Below are positions 7,796 through 15,512 of a DNA stretch of 48,283 nt, piece by piece (position 1 is the first letter of the stretch; each line of letters opens with the position of its first letter). The stretch is from an uncultured Elusimicrobiales bacterium. GTDB lineage: Bacteria; Elusimicrobiota; Elusimicrobia; Elusimicrobiales; Elusimicrobiaceae. Both the position numbers and the translations under genes were made by a program. The stretch covers positions 1 to 48,283 of the forward strand of contig CALUUY010000005.1 of NCBI GenBank assembly GCA_944324095.1, read 5' to 3'. The notes below the pieces were generated by a model, which worked only from the letters and a program-made list of their open reading frames with translations, was not told where the DNA came from and did no database searches.

Positions 7796-8470
7796 ATGCA
7801 GAGTAAAATAATTTTTAAAATGACGATAGACGCGCTTATGAGCGCCCTCTTTTTAATAGTGCTTGCTCCGCGTTCAACGGGTATCTTAGGGCACGAAGTG
7901 GTGGGCGTTTTATTGGGTATGCTGTTTGTTGTTCACAACGTGCTTAATAAAGAGTGGTATAAAAATTTATTTCACGGGCCGTATAATTTACATCGTGGGG
8001 TTTGGGTAGGGGTAAACATTGCTTTGTTAGCGGTAATGCTGGCTCTTATGGTAAGCGGAGTGTTAATCTCGCGTGAATTGTTTGACTTTCTGCCCATTGC
8101 CGGCGGATGGACGGCACGCCGGGTGCACACAGCAGCGGCGTATTGGGGTTTTGTTGTAACAGGAGTACATTTAGGGTTACACGGTGGGTTGTTGAAAGGA
8201 GTTTGGTGTAATCAAGTGGGCAAGTGGGGCGATTATGCAGTTAAAGTAATGTTTTGGGCAGCGGCTGTGTATGGGGTAAAAGCGTTTGTGCATTGGCATA
8301 TTGGTGCTAAATTAATGATGAGGCGCGCTTTCCAAAATTGGGAAGGTATAACTTGGGTATATTTTTTAGTCTCCCATATAGCTATATGGTGTTTGTGCGC
8401 TTGTGTGGCTTATTATACAATGCTTCTTTTGCAACGCCTCACCCTGAGAAACAAAAATAAGGAGGATTAA
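7796..8470 (+). CDS. DUF4405-type membrane cytochrome b-like protein
   Basis: 224 residues with about five or six membrane helices. Histidines placed within or at the ends of helices could ligate two b hemes: H33 and H47 (LGHEVVG...VVHNVLNKEW), H111, H125 and H129 (RRVHTAAAYWGF...GVHLGLH), plus H166, H168 and H194. The wording TGILGHEVVG, LNKEWYKNLF and FLPIAGG matches the DUF4405 family (recognised by eye), described as cytochrome-like and associated with extracytosolic flavoprotein redox systems. GGGGG ribosome site. It is sandwiched between two flavodoxin genes (30 bp and 1 bp gaps), pointing to electron transfer between the quinone pool or cytosol and the flavodoxins. Heme binding is inferred. 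Confidence 0.72.
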   Translation: MQSKIIFKMTIDALMSALFLIVLAPRSTGILGHEVVGVLLGMLFVVHNVLNKEWYKNLFHGPYNLHRGVWVGVNIALLAVMLALMVSGVLISRELFDFLPIAGGWTARRVHTAAAYWGFVVTGVHLGLHGGLLKGVWCNQVGKWGDYAVKVMFWAAAVYGVKAFVHWHIGAKLMMRRAFQNWEGITWVYFLVSHIAIWCLCACVAYYTMLLLQRLTLRNKNKED

Positions 8471-8471
8471 A

Positions 8472-9137
8472 ATGTTAAAAATTATTTTAATAGTAGTGGT
8501 AGTGGGGGGAATAATCGCAGGTGCAAGCGGGTATTTTCATCTTAGACGGGTAGCCCAGCGTAATAAGGCAGAAATGGCTCCTTATTTCGGGGCGGAAATT
8601 CCGTACAAGGCTTCTTTAGGAAAATGCCTGGTTATTTATTATTCCAAAACGGGCCATACACAGCAAATTGCCCAGCGTGTAGCGCATTATACGGGCGCAG
8701 ACGTGTACGAAATACAAACCCAAAAGCCGTTTAGTAAAGTGCCTTGGCTGGCGCTTATTTTAAAAAGACAGCTCTCCACCGGGCGTTACCCAGCCTTAAA
8801 AGAGCTTCCTGCCGATGTAAGCGGATATGATACCGTATTTGTGGGCGCTCCTGTATGGTGGTACACCGCCGCTACGCCTATGTTGGCTTTTTTGAAACAG
8901 GCGGATTTTAAAGGGAAAAAGGTGGTGTTTTTCTCTACACAAGGGAGCAATTACGGTACTTTTTTTAAAGACGTGCGTGCCCAAGCCAAAAATGCCGTTT
9001 TGTTGCCGGGTGCGGCGTTTAATAATTTAGATGCTTCTTATAATGCCGCCGTAGAAAATAAAATTATTACGTGGTTAAATAAATTAAATACGCCCACTGA
9101 TAAAGAAGTACTGGTGGGGGAGCAGTTTCACCACTAA
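8472..9137 (+). CDS. Membrane-anchored flavodoxin
   Basis: 221 residues: one N-terminal helix (IILIVVVVGGIIAGASGYF), a basic stretch (HLRRVAQRNK) and a flavodoxin domain with the FMN loop YSKTGHTQQIAQRV and second loop GAPVWWYTAATPMLAFL. The positive charges directly after the helix predict, by the positive-inside rule, that the flavodoxin domain faces the cytoplasm, the opposite side to the lipoprotein-like flavodoxin at 7146. It starts 1 nt after the cytochrome-like gene with a good AAGGAGG, so the two are translationally coupled. The pair plus the exported flavodoxin could form a trans-membrane FMN-heme-FMN relay (inference). It ends the operon. Confidence 0.82.
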   Translation: MLKIILIVVVVGGIIAGASGYFHLRRVAQRNKAEMAPYFGAEIPYKASLGKCLVIYYSKTGHTQQIAQRVAHYTGADVYEIQTQKPFSKVPWLALILKRQLSTGRYPALKELPADVSGYDTVFVGAPVWWYTAATPMLAFLKQADFKGKKVVFFSTQGSNYGTFFKDVRAQAKNAVLLPGAAFNNLDASYNAAVENKIITWLNKLNTPTDKEVLVGEQFHH

Positions 9138-9143
9138 TAAAGA

Positions 9144-9170
9144 AACACCCCGGGTGTAGCCTGGGGTGTT
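9144..9170 (+). other. Hairpin at the end of the flavodoxin operon
   Basis: AACACCCC / GGGGTGTT extended by weaker inner pairs, with no T run. It directly precedes the true terminator at 9185. Confidence 0.45.
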
Positions 9171-9184
9171 GGTACATAAAAGAG

Positions 9185-9207
9185 CCCCTGCCAATGCAGG
9201 GGTTTTT
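9185..9207 (+). terminator. Intrinsic terminator of the flavodoxin operon
   Basis: CCCCTGC-CAAT-GCAGGGG followed by TTTTT. On the opposite strand it follows the tRNA-Ser gene with a short T run, so it may also serve that transcript. Confidence 0.82.
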
Positions 9208-9210
9208 AAA

Positions 9211-9300
9211 TGGCGGAGAGGGAGAGATTCGAACTCTCGATACGGTTTCCCGTATGCAGTCTTTCCAGGACTGTGCCTTAAACCACTCGGCCACCTCTCC
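9211..9300 (-). tRNA. tRNA-Ser (anticodon GGA)
   Basis: On the minus strand, a 7-bp acceptor (GGAGAGG/CCTCTCC), a D arm GCCGAGTGGTTTAAGGC, an anticodon stem CAGTC/GACTG with loop CTGGAAA (GGA at 34-36), and a long variable arm ATACGGGAAACCGTAT typical of class II serine tRNAs. A T arm GAGAG-TTCGAAT-CTCTC follows, then G plus an encoded CCA. It reads UCC and UCU codons. Confidence 0.97.
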
Positions 9301-9386
9301 AAAAACGGTGTGTGGTATAAGAAGTACCTATTTATTATATCAAATTAATTTAGCTTTGGCATAACTGGTTTGAATAAAACTTAAGA

Positions 9387-9416
9387 TTGAAGGGCTACCC
9401 TTGGTTTTGATAAAAT
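9387..9416 (+). promoter_or_regulatory. Candidate promoter of the outer-membrane barrel gene
   Basis: TTGAAG (9387-9392), an 18-bp spacer and TAAAAT (9411-9416), 52 nt upstream of the start codon. Confidence 0.4.
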
Positions 9417-9468
9417 ATTCAAGCTGCCGTTTTAGCATACCGCAGTATTTTCTTTTATGGAGCTGGAT

Positions 9469-10227
9469 ATGTTTAAAAAGTTGTTAGGCCTGGTATTGTG
9501 TGCCGGGTTGTGGTCTCCTGCCGCGGCGTATATTCAAGATGAAGTATATGTGCGCGGTTTGCTTCCTACGGAAAATATAACCTCGTTGGAAATTAAGCCC
9601 CGTTTTAAAGCCAAAGATGACAGCGCCAATAAAACCGTGGCTACGGTGGAGATAAAGCCTTCTTTTAAATTAAACCAGAACTGGAAGTTCCAGTCCGAAA
9701 TTCCTCTTACGCGTATGTCGGACGGAGATTATTCCCAAAAAGGGTTGGGGGACATTATGGTGGCTGGATATTATACCCAATACTCGCCGGAGAAGATTTT
9801 TTCTTACGGTATCGGTTCAGAGTTGGTAATGCCCACCGCTACCGACCGGGAACTGGGAGACGGAAAATGGGTAGTAGAGCCGGAAATATTTTTGGTGTGG
9901 AAACTGAACCCTAACTTTTTTATAGAAACGGAATACCGGCATATTTTTTCTTTTGCGGGCAGCTCCGGCCGCGAAGACATTAACGAAAGCCGTTACCGTA
10001 TGATTTTTGGTTATATGTCCGCCAATCAATGGTGGTTTGAGTTTGACCCGCGTTACACGGTGGATTATGTGAATAAATCCGAAGCGGAACTGATTGGCGA
10101 ATTTGAACTGGGTACAATGATTAATGTCGGCACTTCGGCATACATACGGGGCGGCTGGCATTTGGCCGGTAATAAATATTCGCAGGATTGGGAATTGATG
10201 CTTGGGTTTAAGATATTGTATTTTTAA
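9469..10227 (+). CDS. Outer-membrane beta-barrel protein, transporter-like
   Basis: 252 residues with a signal peptide (FKKLLGLVLCAGLWSPAAA, cleavage before YIQDE). The rest shows alternating amphipathic strands rich in aromatic residues (FKLNQNWKFQSEIPL, NFFIETEYRHIFSF, QWWFEFDPRYTVDY) and a C-terminal phenylalanine (GFKILYF), as recognised by the barrel assembly machinery. Spacing of strands suggests about 10-12. It resembles the loose group annotated as MetA-pathway phenol-degradation-like or generic OMP transporters, but no specific substrate can be inferred. ATG 9469 has GGAG 6 nt upstream and is preferred to ATG 9457. Monocistronic with its own promoter and terminator. Confidence 0.75.
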   Translation: MFKKLLGLVLCAGLWSPAAAYIQDEVYVRGLLPTENITSLEIKPRFKAKDDSANKTVATVEIKPSFKLNQNWKFQSEIPLTRMSDGDYSQKGLGDIMVAGYYTQYSPEKIFSYGIGSELVMPTATDRELGDGKWVVEPEIFLVWKLNPNFFIETEYRHIFSFAGSSGREDINESRYRMIFGYMSANQWWFEFDPRYTVDYVNKSEAELIGEFELGTMINVGTSAYIRGGWHLAGNKYSQDWELMLGFKILYF

Positions 10228-10259
10228 CCCCGCAAAAGTAAAAGACTATTACCTAATTA

Positions 10260-10295
10260 ACAAATCCTCCAGGTTTTTCCTGGGGGATTTGTTTA
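10260..10295 (+). terminator. Intrinsic terminator of the barrel gene
   Basis: A 14-bp stem (ACAAATCCTCCAGG / CCTGGGGGATTTGT, one G-T pair) with a TTTTT loop and a short T tail. Confidence 0.8.
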
Positions 10296-10406
10296 TGTAT
10301 TAAAAAATATGGCCGGGTATAAATCTTTAAAAGTTTTTGTAGCGGGGCGGGGACTATTAGTATAAACAACGGTTGAGTGGTGAAAAAAGATGTTGCGGTA
10401 ATGGGG

Positions 10407-10661
10407 CTATTTATGGAAAGTTTTTATTTGAAAGCCCAACACTTTGCCTATTAACATTAAGGGCAGCACTATACATACGGTAAAAATCCCCACCAAAAGC
10501 GTCATTAAAAACCCAAATGCTAATACGAGTAACCCGCCAAAAAAGCCGCCATTATCCCCTTTGGGGCGCGCCTTATCCTGCGGGCGGTTGATAACGCGGC
10601 CTTTTTCATCTAAAATTTCCGGTTCTATGATTTCCGGTTTTTGGGTTGTATCTTTTACCAT
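10407..10661 (-). CDS. Small membrane protein of unknown function
   Basis: 84 residues: an acidic, proline-containing N-terminus with PEIIEPEILDEKGRVI (about 8-23), a basic linker, and one long hydrophobic segment or hairpin (FFGGLLVLAFGFLMTLL...LPLMLIGKVLGF). The overlapping plus-strand ORF reads as compositionally random. There is no ribosome site; the ATG is preceded by ATATATAT, and an AT-rich -10-like TATGTA lies 11 nt upstream, so initiation may be leaderless. No family recognised. It is flanked by terminator-like sequence and divergent from the ankyrin gene. Confidence 0.55.
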   Translation of the reverse strand: MVKDTTQKPEIIEPEILDEKGRVINRPQDKARPKGDNGGFFGGLLVLAFGFLMTLLVGIFTVCIVLPLMLIGKVLGFQIKTFHK

Positions 10662-10772
10662 ATATATATTTTTACATAATTGTTTGATTTTGCAAAGGGT
10701 TATAAATAATTATAAGGTCTGGATAAAATATTTAAAAGTGTTATACTATTTGTATATTTAAACGAGGTTCTT

Positions 10773-11501
10773 ATGAAAAAACTCTTTTTATTTGTAATGA
10801 TATTTGGCTTAAATATACCCGTTTGTTGGGGCGGGTTGGCGGAGACGTTGTCTGCCCGCGTACAGCAGGCTCAGCAAACCGGGGCGGCCCAAGCTCAGGC
10901 GGAGTTTGTGGCATTAATTAACAGTAAAAAACCGTTTACTTGGCCGGAGTTGGAGGCTCTTGTTAAGCGGGGGGCGGATGTAAACGCAACTTGTTTTAAA
11001 GGGGGGCGTACCGCGTTAATGGTGGCGGTGGAAAGTGTAGGCTCCAAATTTGTGTTGTTAGACGGCGGAGGGGAAGCGTGGCAGTCTGCACGGGACGAAC
11101 AAGCCCAGCACCGCCGGGCGGCTTTTGCGCGTATTGCGTATCTTATTAAAGCGGGGGCCAAGGTAAACCTGCGGGTAAATGACGGTAAAAATTCACCTTA
11201 TTTACTGTTGGCACTAACGGGGGACAGTAATGCTTTTGCTATGTTGTTAGAAGGTCTTGCTTTAGAAAAGGGGAACCCGGATTTAGCCGATGACAACGGT
11301 ATGCGCCCCATTGATTTGGCCGCCCTGCAACAAAAACCGGTTGCTTATAAACTATTGGTAAAAGCCGGGGCGGATGCTCAAAAGCCGTCCCCCGCGTTGG
11401 GTGGCAAAACGCCCCGCGCGTATGTGGAAGATTTAGCCCGCCAAGCAACCGCCGGTGATGAGGAAGGCTATCGGCAGCTACTGGAACAATTTGGTTATTA
11501 A
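10773..11501 (+). CDS. Secreted ankyrin-repeat protein
   Basis: 242 residues with a signal peptide (LFLFVMIFGLNIPVCWG). At least three to four ankyrin repeats are visible: LVKRGADVNATCFKGGRTALMVAVES, LIKAGAKVNLRVNDG...LLLALTG, and PDLADDNGMRPIDLAALQ followed by LLVKAGADAQ. The AGA-x-V/A repeat turns and the TALMVA/PIDLAA helix starts are the family's fingerprint. A non-repeat insert (about 95-115) sits between repeats 1 and 2. It presumably binds proteins in the periplasm; partner unknown. GAGG ribosome site 6 nt from ATG, and a TATACT -10 box at 10742-10747. Monocistronic. Confidence 0.8.
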   Translation: MKKLFLFVMIFGLNIPVCWGGLAETLSARVQQAQQTGAAQAQAEFVALINSKKPFTWPELEALVKRGADVNATCFKGGRTALMVAVESVGSKFVLLDGGGEAWQSARDEQAQHRRAAFARIAYLIKAGAKVNLRVNDGKNSPYLLLALTGDSNAFAMLLEGLALEKGNPDLADDNGMRPIDLAALQQKPVAYKLLVKAGADAQKPSPALGGKTPRAYVEDLARQATAGDEEGYRQLLEQFGY

Positions 11502-11512
11502 TGCATTATTTT

Positions 11513-11544
11513 ACAACACCCCGGGATTACCCCGGGGTTGTTGT
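11513..11544 (+). terminator. Intrinsic terminator of the ankyrin gene
   Basis: A stem of about 12 bp with one bulge (ACAACACCCCGGG / CCCGGGGTTGTTGT) and a 5-nt loop. The T tail is poor. Confidence 0.65.
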
Positions 11545-11578
11545 TTGTAGTGCCCGGTAAAAAGGCTTGGGAGGGGCT

Positions 11579-11606
11579 TTTACAACGGGCTACAAAATGT
11601 TATAGT
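11579..11606 (+). promoter_or_regulatory. Candidate promoter of the iron-dependent alcohol dehydrogenase
   Basis: TTTACA (11579-11584), a 16-bp spacer and TATAGT (11601-11606), 38 nt before the start codon. Confidence 0.45.
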
Positions 11607-11644
11607 AAAAAGGAAGGAAGACGCATATTTTCAGGAGGGTTTAT

Positions 11645-12859
11645 ATGTGGGAAAAAGACATTAACATTAACGAAGTACGCGAAATCCGCAGTCGCAGCAC
11701 GGTTTATTTTGGCGTGGGGGCTATTGCCAAAATTGGTGACATCTGCAAAGATTTAAAAGCGCGCGGGTTGGACAAGCTAATTGTTATGACGGGCCGCGGC
11801 GCCTATAAAAAAACCGGCGCGTGGGATCACGTTACCAAAGCATTTGCCGATAACGGCATTACTTACGTCCATTACGACCAAGTAACCCCCAACCCCAACA
11901 CGCATCACGTAAACGAAGCGGCCAAAATGGCGGCCGACTTTGGGGCCAAAGCTATGTTGGCCATTGGCGGCGGTTCTGCTATTGACGCCGGAAAAAGCGT
12001 GGCTATTTTGATGAAAAACCCGGGCAAAACGGCGGAAGATTTGTATGAGTTTAAATTTACTCCTACCGAAGCCGCTCCTATCATTGCCATCAACCTTACT
12101 CACGGTACCGGATCTGAAGCCAACCGCTTTGCGGTAGTAAGCATTGAAGAAAAGAACTTCAAACCGGCCATCGCTTATGATTGCATTTATCCGCTTTATT
12201 CCATTGATGACCCGGCTTTAATGACCGGATTATCCGAAAATCAAACCCGTTATGTGTCTATCGACGCGGTAAACCACGTGGTAGAAGCGTCCACTACGGT
12301 GGTGGCTTCTCCGTATGCTATTGATTTGGCTATTTCCGTGGTGAAACTGGTGGCGGAATATCTGCCGGTGGCGTTGAAAGATCCGTCTAACCTGGAAGCG
12401 CGCTATTTCTTGGCGTATGCGGCGTTGATTGCCGGTATCAGCTTTGATAACGGCCTCTTGCACTACACGCACGCGTTGGAACATCCGCTTTCCGGCGTGA
12501 ACCCGAACTTAACCCACGGCTTGGGATTGGCTATGTTGTTGCCGGCTGTGCTTAAAAACATTTACACGGCTCGTCCGGCCACTTTGGCGGATGTATTGGC
12601 GCCCATTGTGCCTGGCTTAAAGGGTGACGCTTCCGAAGCACAAGACGTGGCCAAAGGGGTGGAAAAATGGTTGTTCTCCGTTGGGGCTACGCATAAACTG
12701 GAAGATGAAGGCTTTAAAGCCTCTGACGTAGAAAAATTGGTGGACTTGGCTTTCAATACCCCGTCTTTGGGTGGTTTGTTGGGCATTGCTCCCACCAAGG
12801 CAGATAAAGAAGCCGTCCGCGCGATTTATACCGAATCGCTCACCCCGTACAACAAATAA
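11645..12859 (+). CDS. Iron-containing alcohol dehydrogenase
   Basis: Cytoplasmic NAD(P)H-dependent alcohol/aldehyde oxidoreductase of 404 residues. The nucleotide loop AIGGGSAIDAGKS is at about 106-118, the THGTGSEAN motif at 152-160, and the iron ligands at D207 and H211 (SIDAVNHVVEA), H276 (HALEHPLSG) and H291 (LTHGLG), spaced as in FucO/AdhB. Excellent AGGAGG site. Codon use is heavily biased toward a small set, suggesting strong expression. Together with the anaerobic RNR, it fits reduction of acetaldehyde to ethanol as a main fermentation sink. Ethanol-type activity is inferred, since 1,2-propanediol or butanol dehydrogenases share these motifs. Monocistronic. Confidence 0.88.
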   Translation: MWEKDININEVREIRSRSTVYFGVGAIAKIGDICKDLKARGLDKLIVMTGRGAYKKTGAWDHVTKAFADNGITYVHYDQVTPNPNTHHVNEAAKMAADFGAKAMLAIGGGSAIDAGKSVAILMKNPGKTAEDLYEFKFTPTEAAPIIAINLTHGTGSEANRFAVVSIEEKNFKPAIAYDCIYPLYSIDDPALMTGLSENQTRYVSIDAVNHVVEASTTVVASPYAIDLAISVVKLVAEYLPVALKDPSNLEARYFLAYAALIAGISFDNGLLHYTHALEHPLSGVNPNLTHGLGLAMLLPAVLKNIYTARPATLADVLAPIVPGLKGDASEAQDVAKGVEKWLFSVGATHKLEDEGFKASDVEKLVDLAFNTPSLGGLLGIAPTKADKEAVRAIYTESLTPYNK

Positions 12860-12877
12860 CTTTGTTTGTACTTCAAA

Positions 12878-12904
12878 AACCCCGCCGTTTAGGCGGGGTT
12901 TTTT
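12878..12904 (+). terminator. Intrinsic terminator of the alcohol dehydrogenase
   Basis: AACCCCGCC-GTTTA-GGCGGGGTT followed by TTTT. The next 286 bp (12905-13190) contain no convincing gene; the short ORF there spans this hairpin. Confidence 0.88.
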
Positions 12905-13190
12905 ATTTTGTGGGGGAAAGAGAATCGTTTAATATGGGGGGAGTTGCTTACTGCCATAAGTGGCTTAGCAGATGGGTAAAATTTCCCCCGTGTTTCACAG
13001 AAGTCTGGTTTTTTATGGATGCAGCAGGTGTTTTTGGGGTTTTGTATATGAAAAACAAAAAACTGGGGAAAAGTGCCCGCAGGTTTTAACCTTGGCTGAT
13101 AAATAGAGGGTATTTGCAGTTTATAGCCACACTTGTTTTTAACGCGAGCGGCAAAGAGTTTTGCGTCTAAGCGTAAGGTTTGTATAAAGG

Positions 13191-14498
13191 TTACAGGGTT
13201 CGGTTGGAACGAACGTATTGAAAAAAAGCTTTTACGCGCGGGTCACAATAAACGTCTTGCACGGTGATGTCTTTTTTTAAATGAACCCCGTTAAGCGTGC
13301 GGCAGCGGCTCAGCGCCACATAGGTTTGGCCGGGGGCAAAGGCGCCGCGTCCAATATCCAAATAAATACTGTCAAACGTCAGCCCTTGGGATTTGTGTAT
13401 AGTGATGGCCCAGGCCAGTTTGAGCGGATATTGTTTAAAAAAACCCTGCACTTTGGGTTCCAGTTTTTGGGTTAGCGGATTAAATTCGTATTTTATGTCT
13501 TCCCAAATGTGCGGTTCTACGGTATAAATACTGCCTTTTAATTCCACCTTAATAAAATCCGGCCCGAGGGCGTATATGGTGCCTATGTCTCCGTTTACCC
13601 AGTTATCGTCGTTAACCAACATCATAATCTTGGCGCCTTGTTTTAAGCGCAAAGTTTGTTCGGCCGGCGGGGTTTTTGTTTTAAAAGCGTCCACTATTTG
13701 GGCTTCGTAAGTAAACTCCTGCCCGGGCAGGCCAGAGAGATATAGGTTGTTACGGGCGGAGGCTTCCCGGTTGGTGGGGGATAAAATGATGCTGCTGTCA
13801 AAACTTTCCGGCAGGGCGGAGGTTTTGCGGGTGTTAAGTAGAGCGTCCAGCTCGGGCTGGGTGATGGTTTCTTCCCGTATTTTATTAAGCAGCTGGGCAA
13901 AAGCCGGGTCAGCCTGTTGGCGGAAGATACGTTTGAGTTCAAACACTTCCGTAGGCAAGCGCCGGCAGACGCGGGCCTCAAAAAAATACGGGCTTTTGTA
14001 AACGGAACGGAAATAATCAAACAGCCCGCCGGAGGGTTTTTCTTCCACCGGGGGGAGCTGGTATAAATCCCCAAACAAAACAAGTTGTTTGCCGCCAAAA
14101 GGCTCTTCGCTGTGGGTGGAGATGCGGAGAATATGGTCTATGGCGTCTAACAAGTCGGCGCGGAGCATAGAGGCTTCATCTATAATAATCACGTCCAGCG
14201 CGTCCACCGTTTTGCGCGGAAGGCGCTTTAAATTTTCCACATCCAGCAAATTGCCCGGTTTTAATCTAAAAAAAGAATGTACCGTCTGCCCGCGTACATT
14301 GATGGCGGCCAGGCCCGTGGTGGCCAGCACTACCACATTACGGGTAGTATGCTCGGCAAAATATTTAAGCAGAGTGGTTTTGCCGGTGCCGGCGCGGCCT
14401 GTTACAAAAATAAGGGGTTTAAACACCGGGGTGCTTTCCAACAAGGCTAGGGCGTCTTTAAATTCATCGGTTAAGATAATGTCGTTTTGGGCGGGCAT
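13191..14498 (-). CDS. PIF1-like / RecD-type superfamily 1B DNA helicase
   Basis: 435 residues. Walker A GRAGTGKTTLLK (about 34-45), motif Ia TTGLAAINVRGQTVHSFF, Walker B IIIDEASMLRADLLD, motif III LFGDLYQLPPV, and the C-terminal UvrD_C_2 fold with IHKSQGLTFD and TYVALSRCR. This is the PIF1/RRM3/Dda group, 5'-3' helicases that unwind G-quadruplexes and R-loops or remodel forks. The order TTGLAA-INVRG-QTVHSFF is characteristic of PIF1-like proteins in bacteria. There is no ribosome site; TATAAT lies exactly 6 nt upstream of the ATG, so the mRNA may be leaderless. Transcribed alone and divergent from zupT, with no mobile genes next to it. Confidence 0.85.
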   Translation of the reverse strand: MPAQNDIILTDEFKDALALLESTPVFKPLIFVTGRAGTGKTTLLKYFAEHTTRNVVVLATTGLAAINVRGQTVHSFFRLKPGNLLDVENLKRLPRKTVDALDVIIIDEASMLRADLLDAIDHILRISTHSEEPFGGKQLVLFGDLYQLPPVEEKPSGGLFDYFRSVYKSPYFFEARVCRRLPTEVFELKRIFRQQADPAFAQLLNKIREETITQPELDALLNTRKTSALPESFDSSIILSPTNREASARNNLYLSGLPGQEFTYEAQIVDAFKTKTPPAEQTLRLKQGAKIMMLVNDDNWVNGDIGTIYALGPDFIKVELKGSIYTVEPHIWEDIKYEFNPLTQKLEPKVQGFFKQYPLKLAWAITIHKSQGLTFDSIYLDIGRGAFAPGQTYVALSRCRTLNGVHLKKDITVQDVYCDPRVKAFFQYVRSNRTL

Positions 14499-14504
14499 AA
14501 AGTT

Positions 14505-14541
14505 ATTATAGCTTTTTGCGGGTGGTTAATTTTAGTATAGT
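14505..14541. promoter_or_regulatory. Divergent -10 boxes of the helicase gene and zupT
   Basis: Minus strand TATAAT (14505-14510) is 6 nt from the helicase ATG. Plus strand TATAGT (14536-14541) abuts ATG 14542 and is 6 nt from ATG 14548. Neither gene has a Shine-Dalgarno sequence and neither -35 region matches consensus. Confidence 0.45.
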
Positions 14542-15321
14542 ATGGATATGACGCATAATGTATTACAGGCATTGTTTTTGAGCTTTTTGGCCGGTGCGGC
14601 AACTGCTATCGGCGGGGCGCTGGCTTTTGTGATTAAAAAAGACAATTTAAAAATTTTGTCTTTAGGGCTGGGTTTTTCGGCAGGGGTAATGATTTATGTT
14701 TCTTTTATGGAACTATTGCCGGAGGCTAAGGCTTCTTTAAATGCATTGTACGGAAGCACTGTGTCCGGCTGGCTAAGTGTGGGGACATTTTTTGCAGGTA
14801 TCGTGGCCGCGTGGCTTATAGACACGCTGCTGCCTTCCCACCACGTAGAAGAGCATACGCTGGATAAATCTGCCAAATTAAAACATTTGGGGCTGTTTAC
14901 GGCGCTGGCTTTGGCGGCGCATAACTTCCCGGAAGGGTTGGCTACGTTTATGGCGTCTATGGAGAATACTTCGCTAGGTATTTCTATTGCCGTAGCGGTG
15001 GGGATACACAATATTCCGGAAGGGGTGGCCGTGGCGTTGCCTATTTATCACGCAACCGGTAAACGCGCACAGGCATTTTGGTATAGCGCGCTTTCAGGCT
15101 TGGCGGAGCCGGTAGGCGCGTTGCTTGGATTTTTGTTGTTGCGCTCTGTATTAAATGAAGCGGCTTTTGGCGTAATGTTTGCGCTTATCAGCGGGATTAT
15201 GGTGTACATAGCGTTGGATGAACTGTTGCCAACCGCACACGAATATGGAGACGGACACAAAGTTATTTGGGGTGTGGTGGCCGGAATGATGGTGATGGCC
15301 GTTTCGCTGGAATGTTTTTAA
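14542..15321 (+). CDS. zupT: ZIP-family divalent metal importer
   Basis: Inner-membrane zinc (and other divalent metal) uptake permease of 259 residues with eight predicted helices. Helix 4 has AAHNFPEGLATF and helix 5 has GIHNIPEGVAVALP; these paired HN-x-PEG motifs form the binuclear metal site of ZIP proteins and are diagnostic for ZupT/GufA. A histidine- and acid-containing loop (PSHHVEEHTLD) connects helices 3 and 4. Start 14542 or 14548 (MDM or M): if the TATAGT at 14536-14541 is the -10 box, transcription would begin near 14548. No Zur-type operator was recognised. Confidence 0.9.
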   Translation: MDMTHNVLQALFLSFLAGAATAIGGALAFVIKKDNLKILSLGLGFSAGVMIYVSFMELLPEAKASLNALYGSTVSGWLSVGTFFAGIVAAWLIDTLLPSHHVEEHTLDKSAKLKHLGLFTALALAAHNFPEGLATFMASMENTSLGISIAVAVGIHNIPEGVAVALPIYHATGKRAQAFWYSALSGLAEPVGALLGFLLLRSVLNEAAFGVMFALISGIMVYIALDELLPTAHEYGDGHKVIWGVVAGMMVMAVSLECF

Positions 15322-15327
15322 AACCAT

Positions 15328-15353
15328 AACCCCCGCTTAATGCGGGGGTTTTT
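15328..15353 (+). terminator. Intrinsic terminator of zupT
   Basis: CCCCCGC-TTAAT-GCGGGGG followed by TTTTT, with outer AACCATA/TATGGTT pairing. Confidence 0.88.
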
Positions 15354-15472
15354 ATGGTTATAAAACAGGGAATAAAACCCCTCTTTAAAAATATCCGGCA
15401 CTTTTTAAGGCCGTATTTTGGCGGTTGGGTATAGCCGGTAACATGAAGCCAAGTAAAAATTTTAAAAAAGAA

Positions 15473-15500
15473 GCCCCCTGTATAAGCAGGGGGCCTTTTT
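15473..15500 (-). terminator. Bidirectional terminator ending the gene at 15513-16271
   Basis: GCCCCCTG / CAGGGGGC with a 6-nt loop. On the minus strand it is followed by TTCTTTTTT and on the plus strand by CTTTTT. Confidence 0.82.
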
Positions 15501-15512
15501 ATAAAAGGGGGG

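Noticed and set aside
9067-9302. ORFs over the tRNA-Ser gene
   Set aside because: They are frame shadows of the tRNA; the tRNA folds completely.
10444-10761. Plus-strand ORF opposite the small membrane protein at 10407-10661
   Set aside because: Random-looking composition; the minus frame has an acidic N-terminus plus a membrane helix.
12862-13089. 75-codon ORF after the alcohol dehydrogenase
   Set aside because: Runs straight through the terminator hairpin and has no domain or ribosome site.
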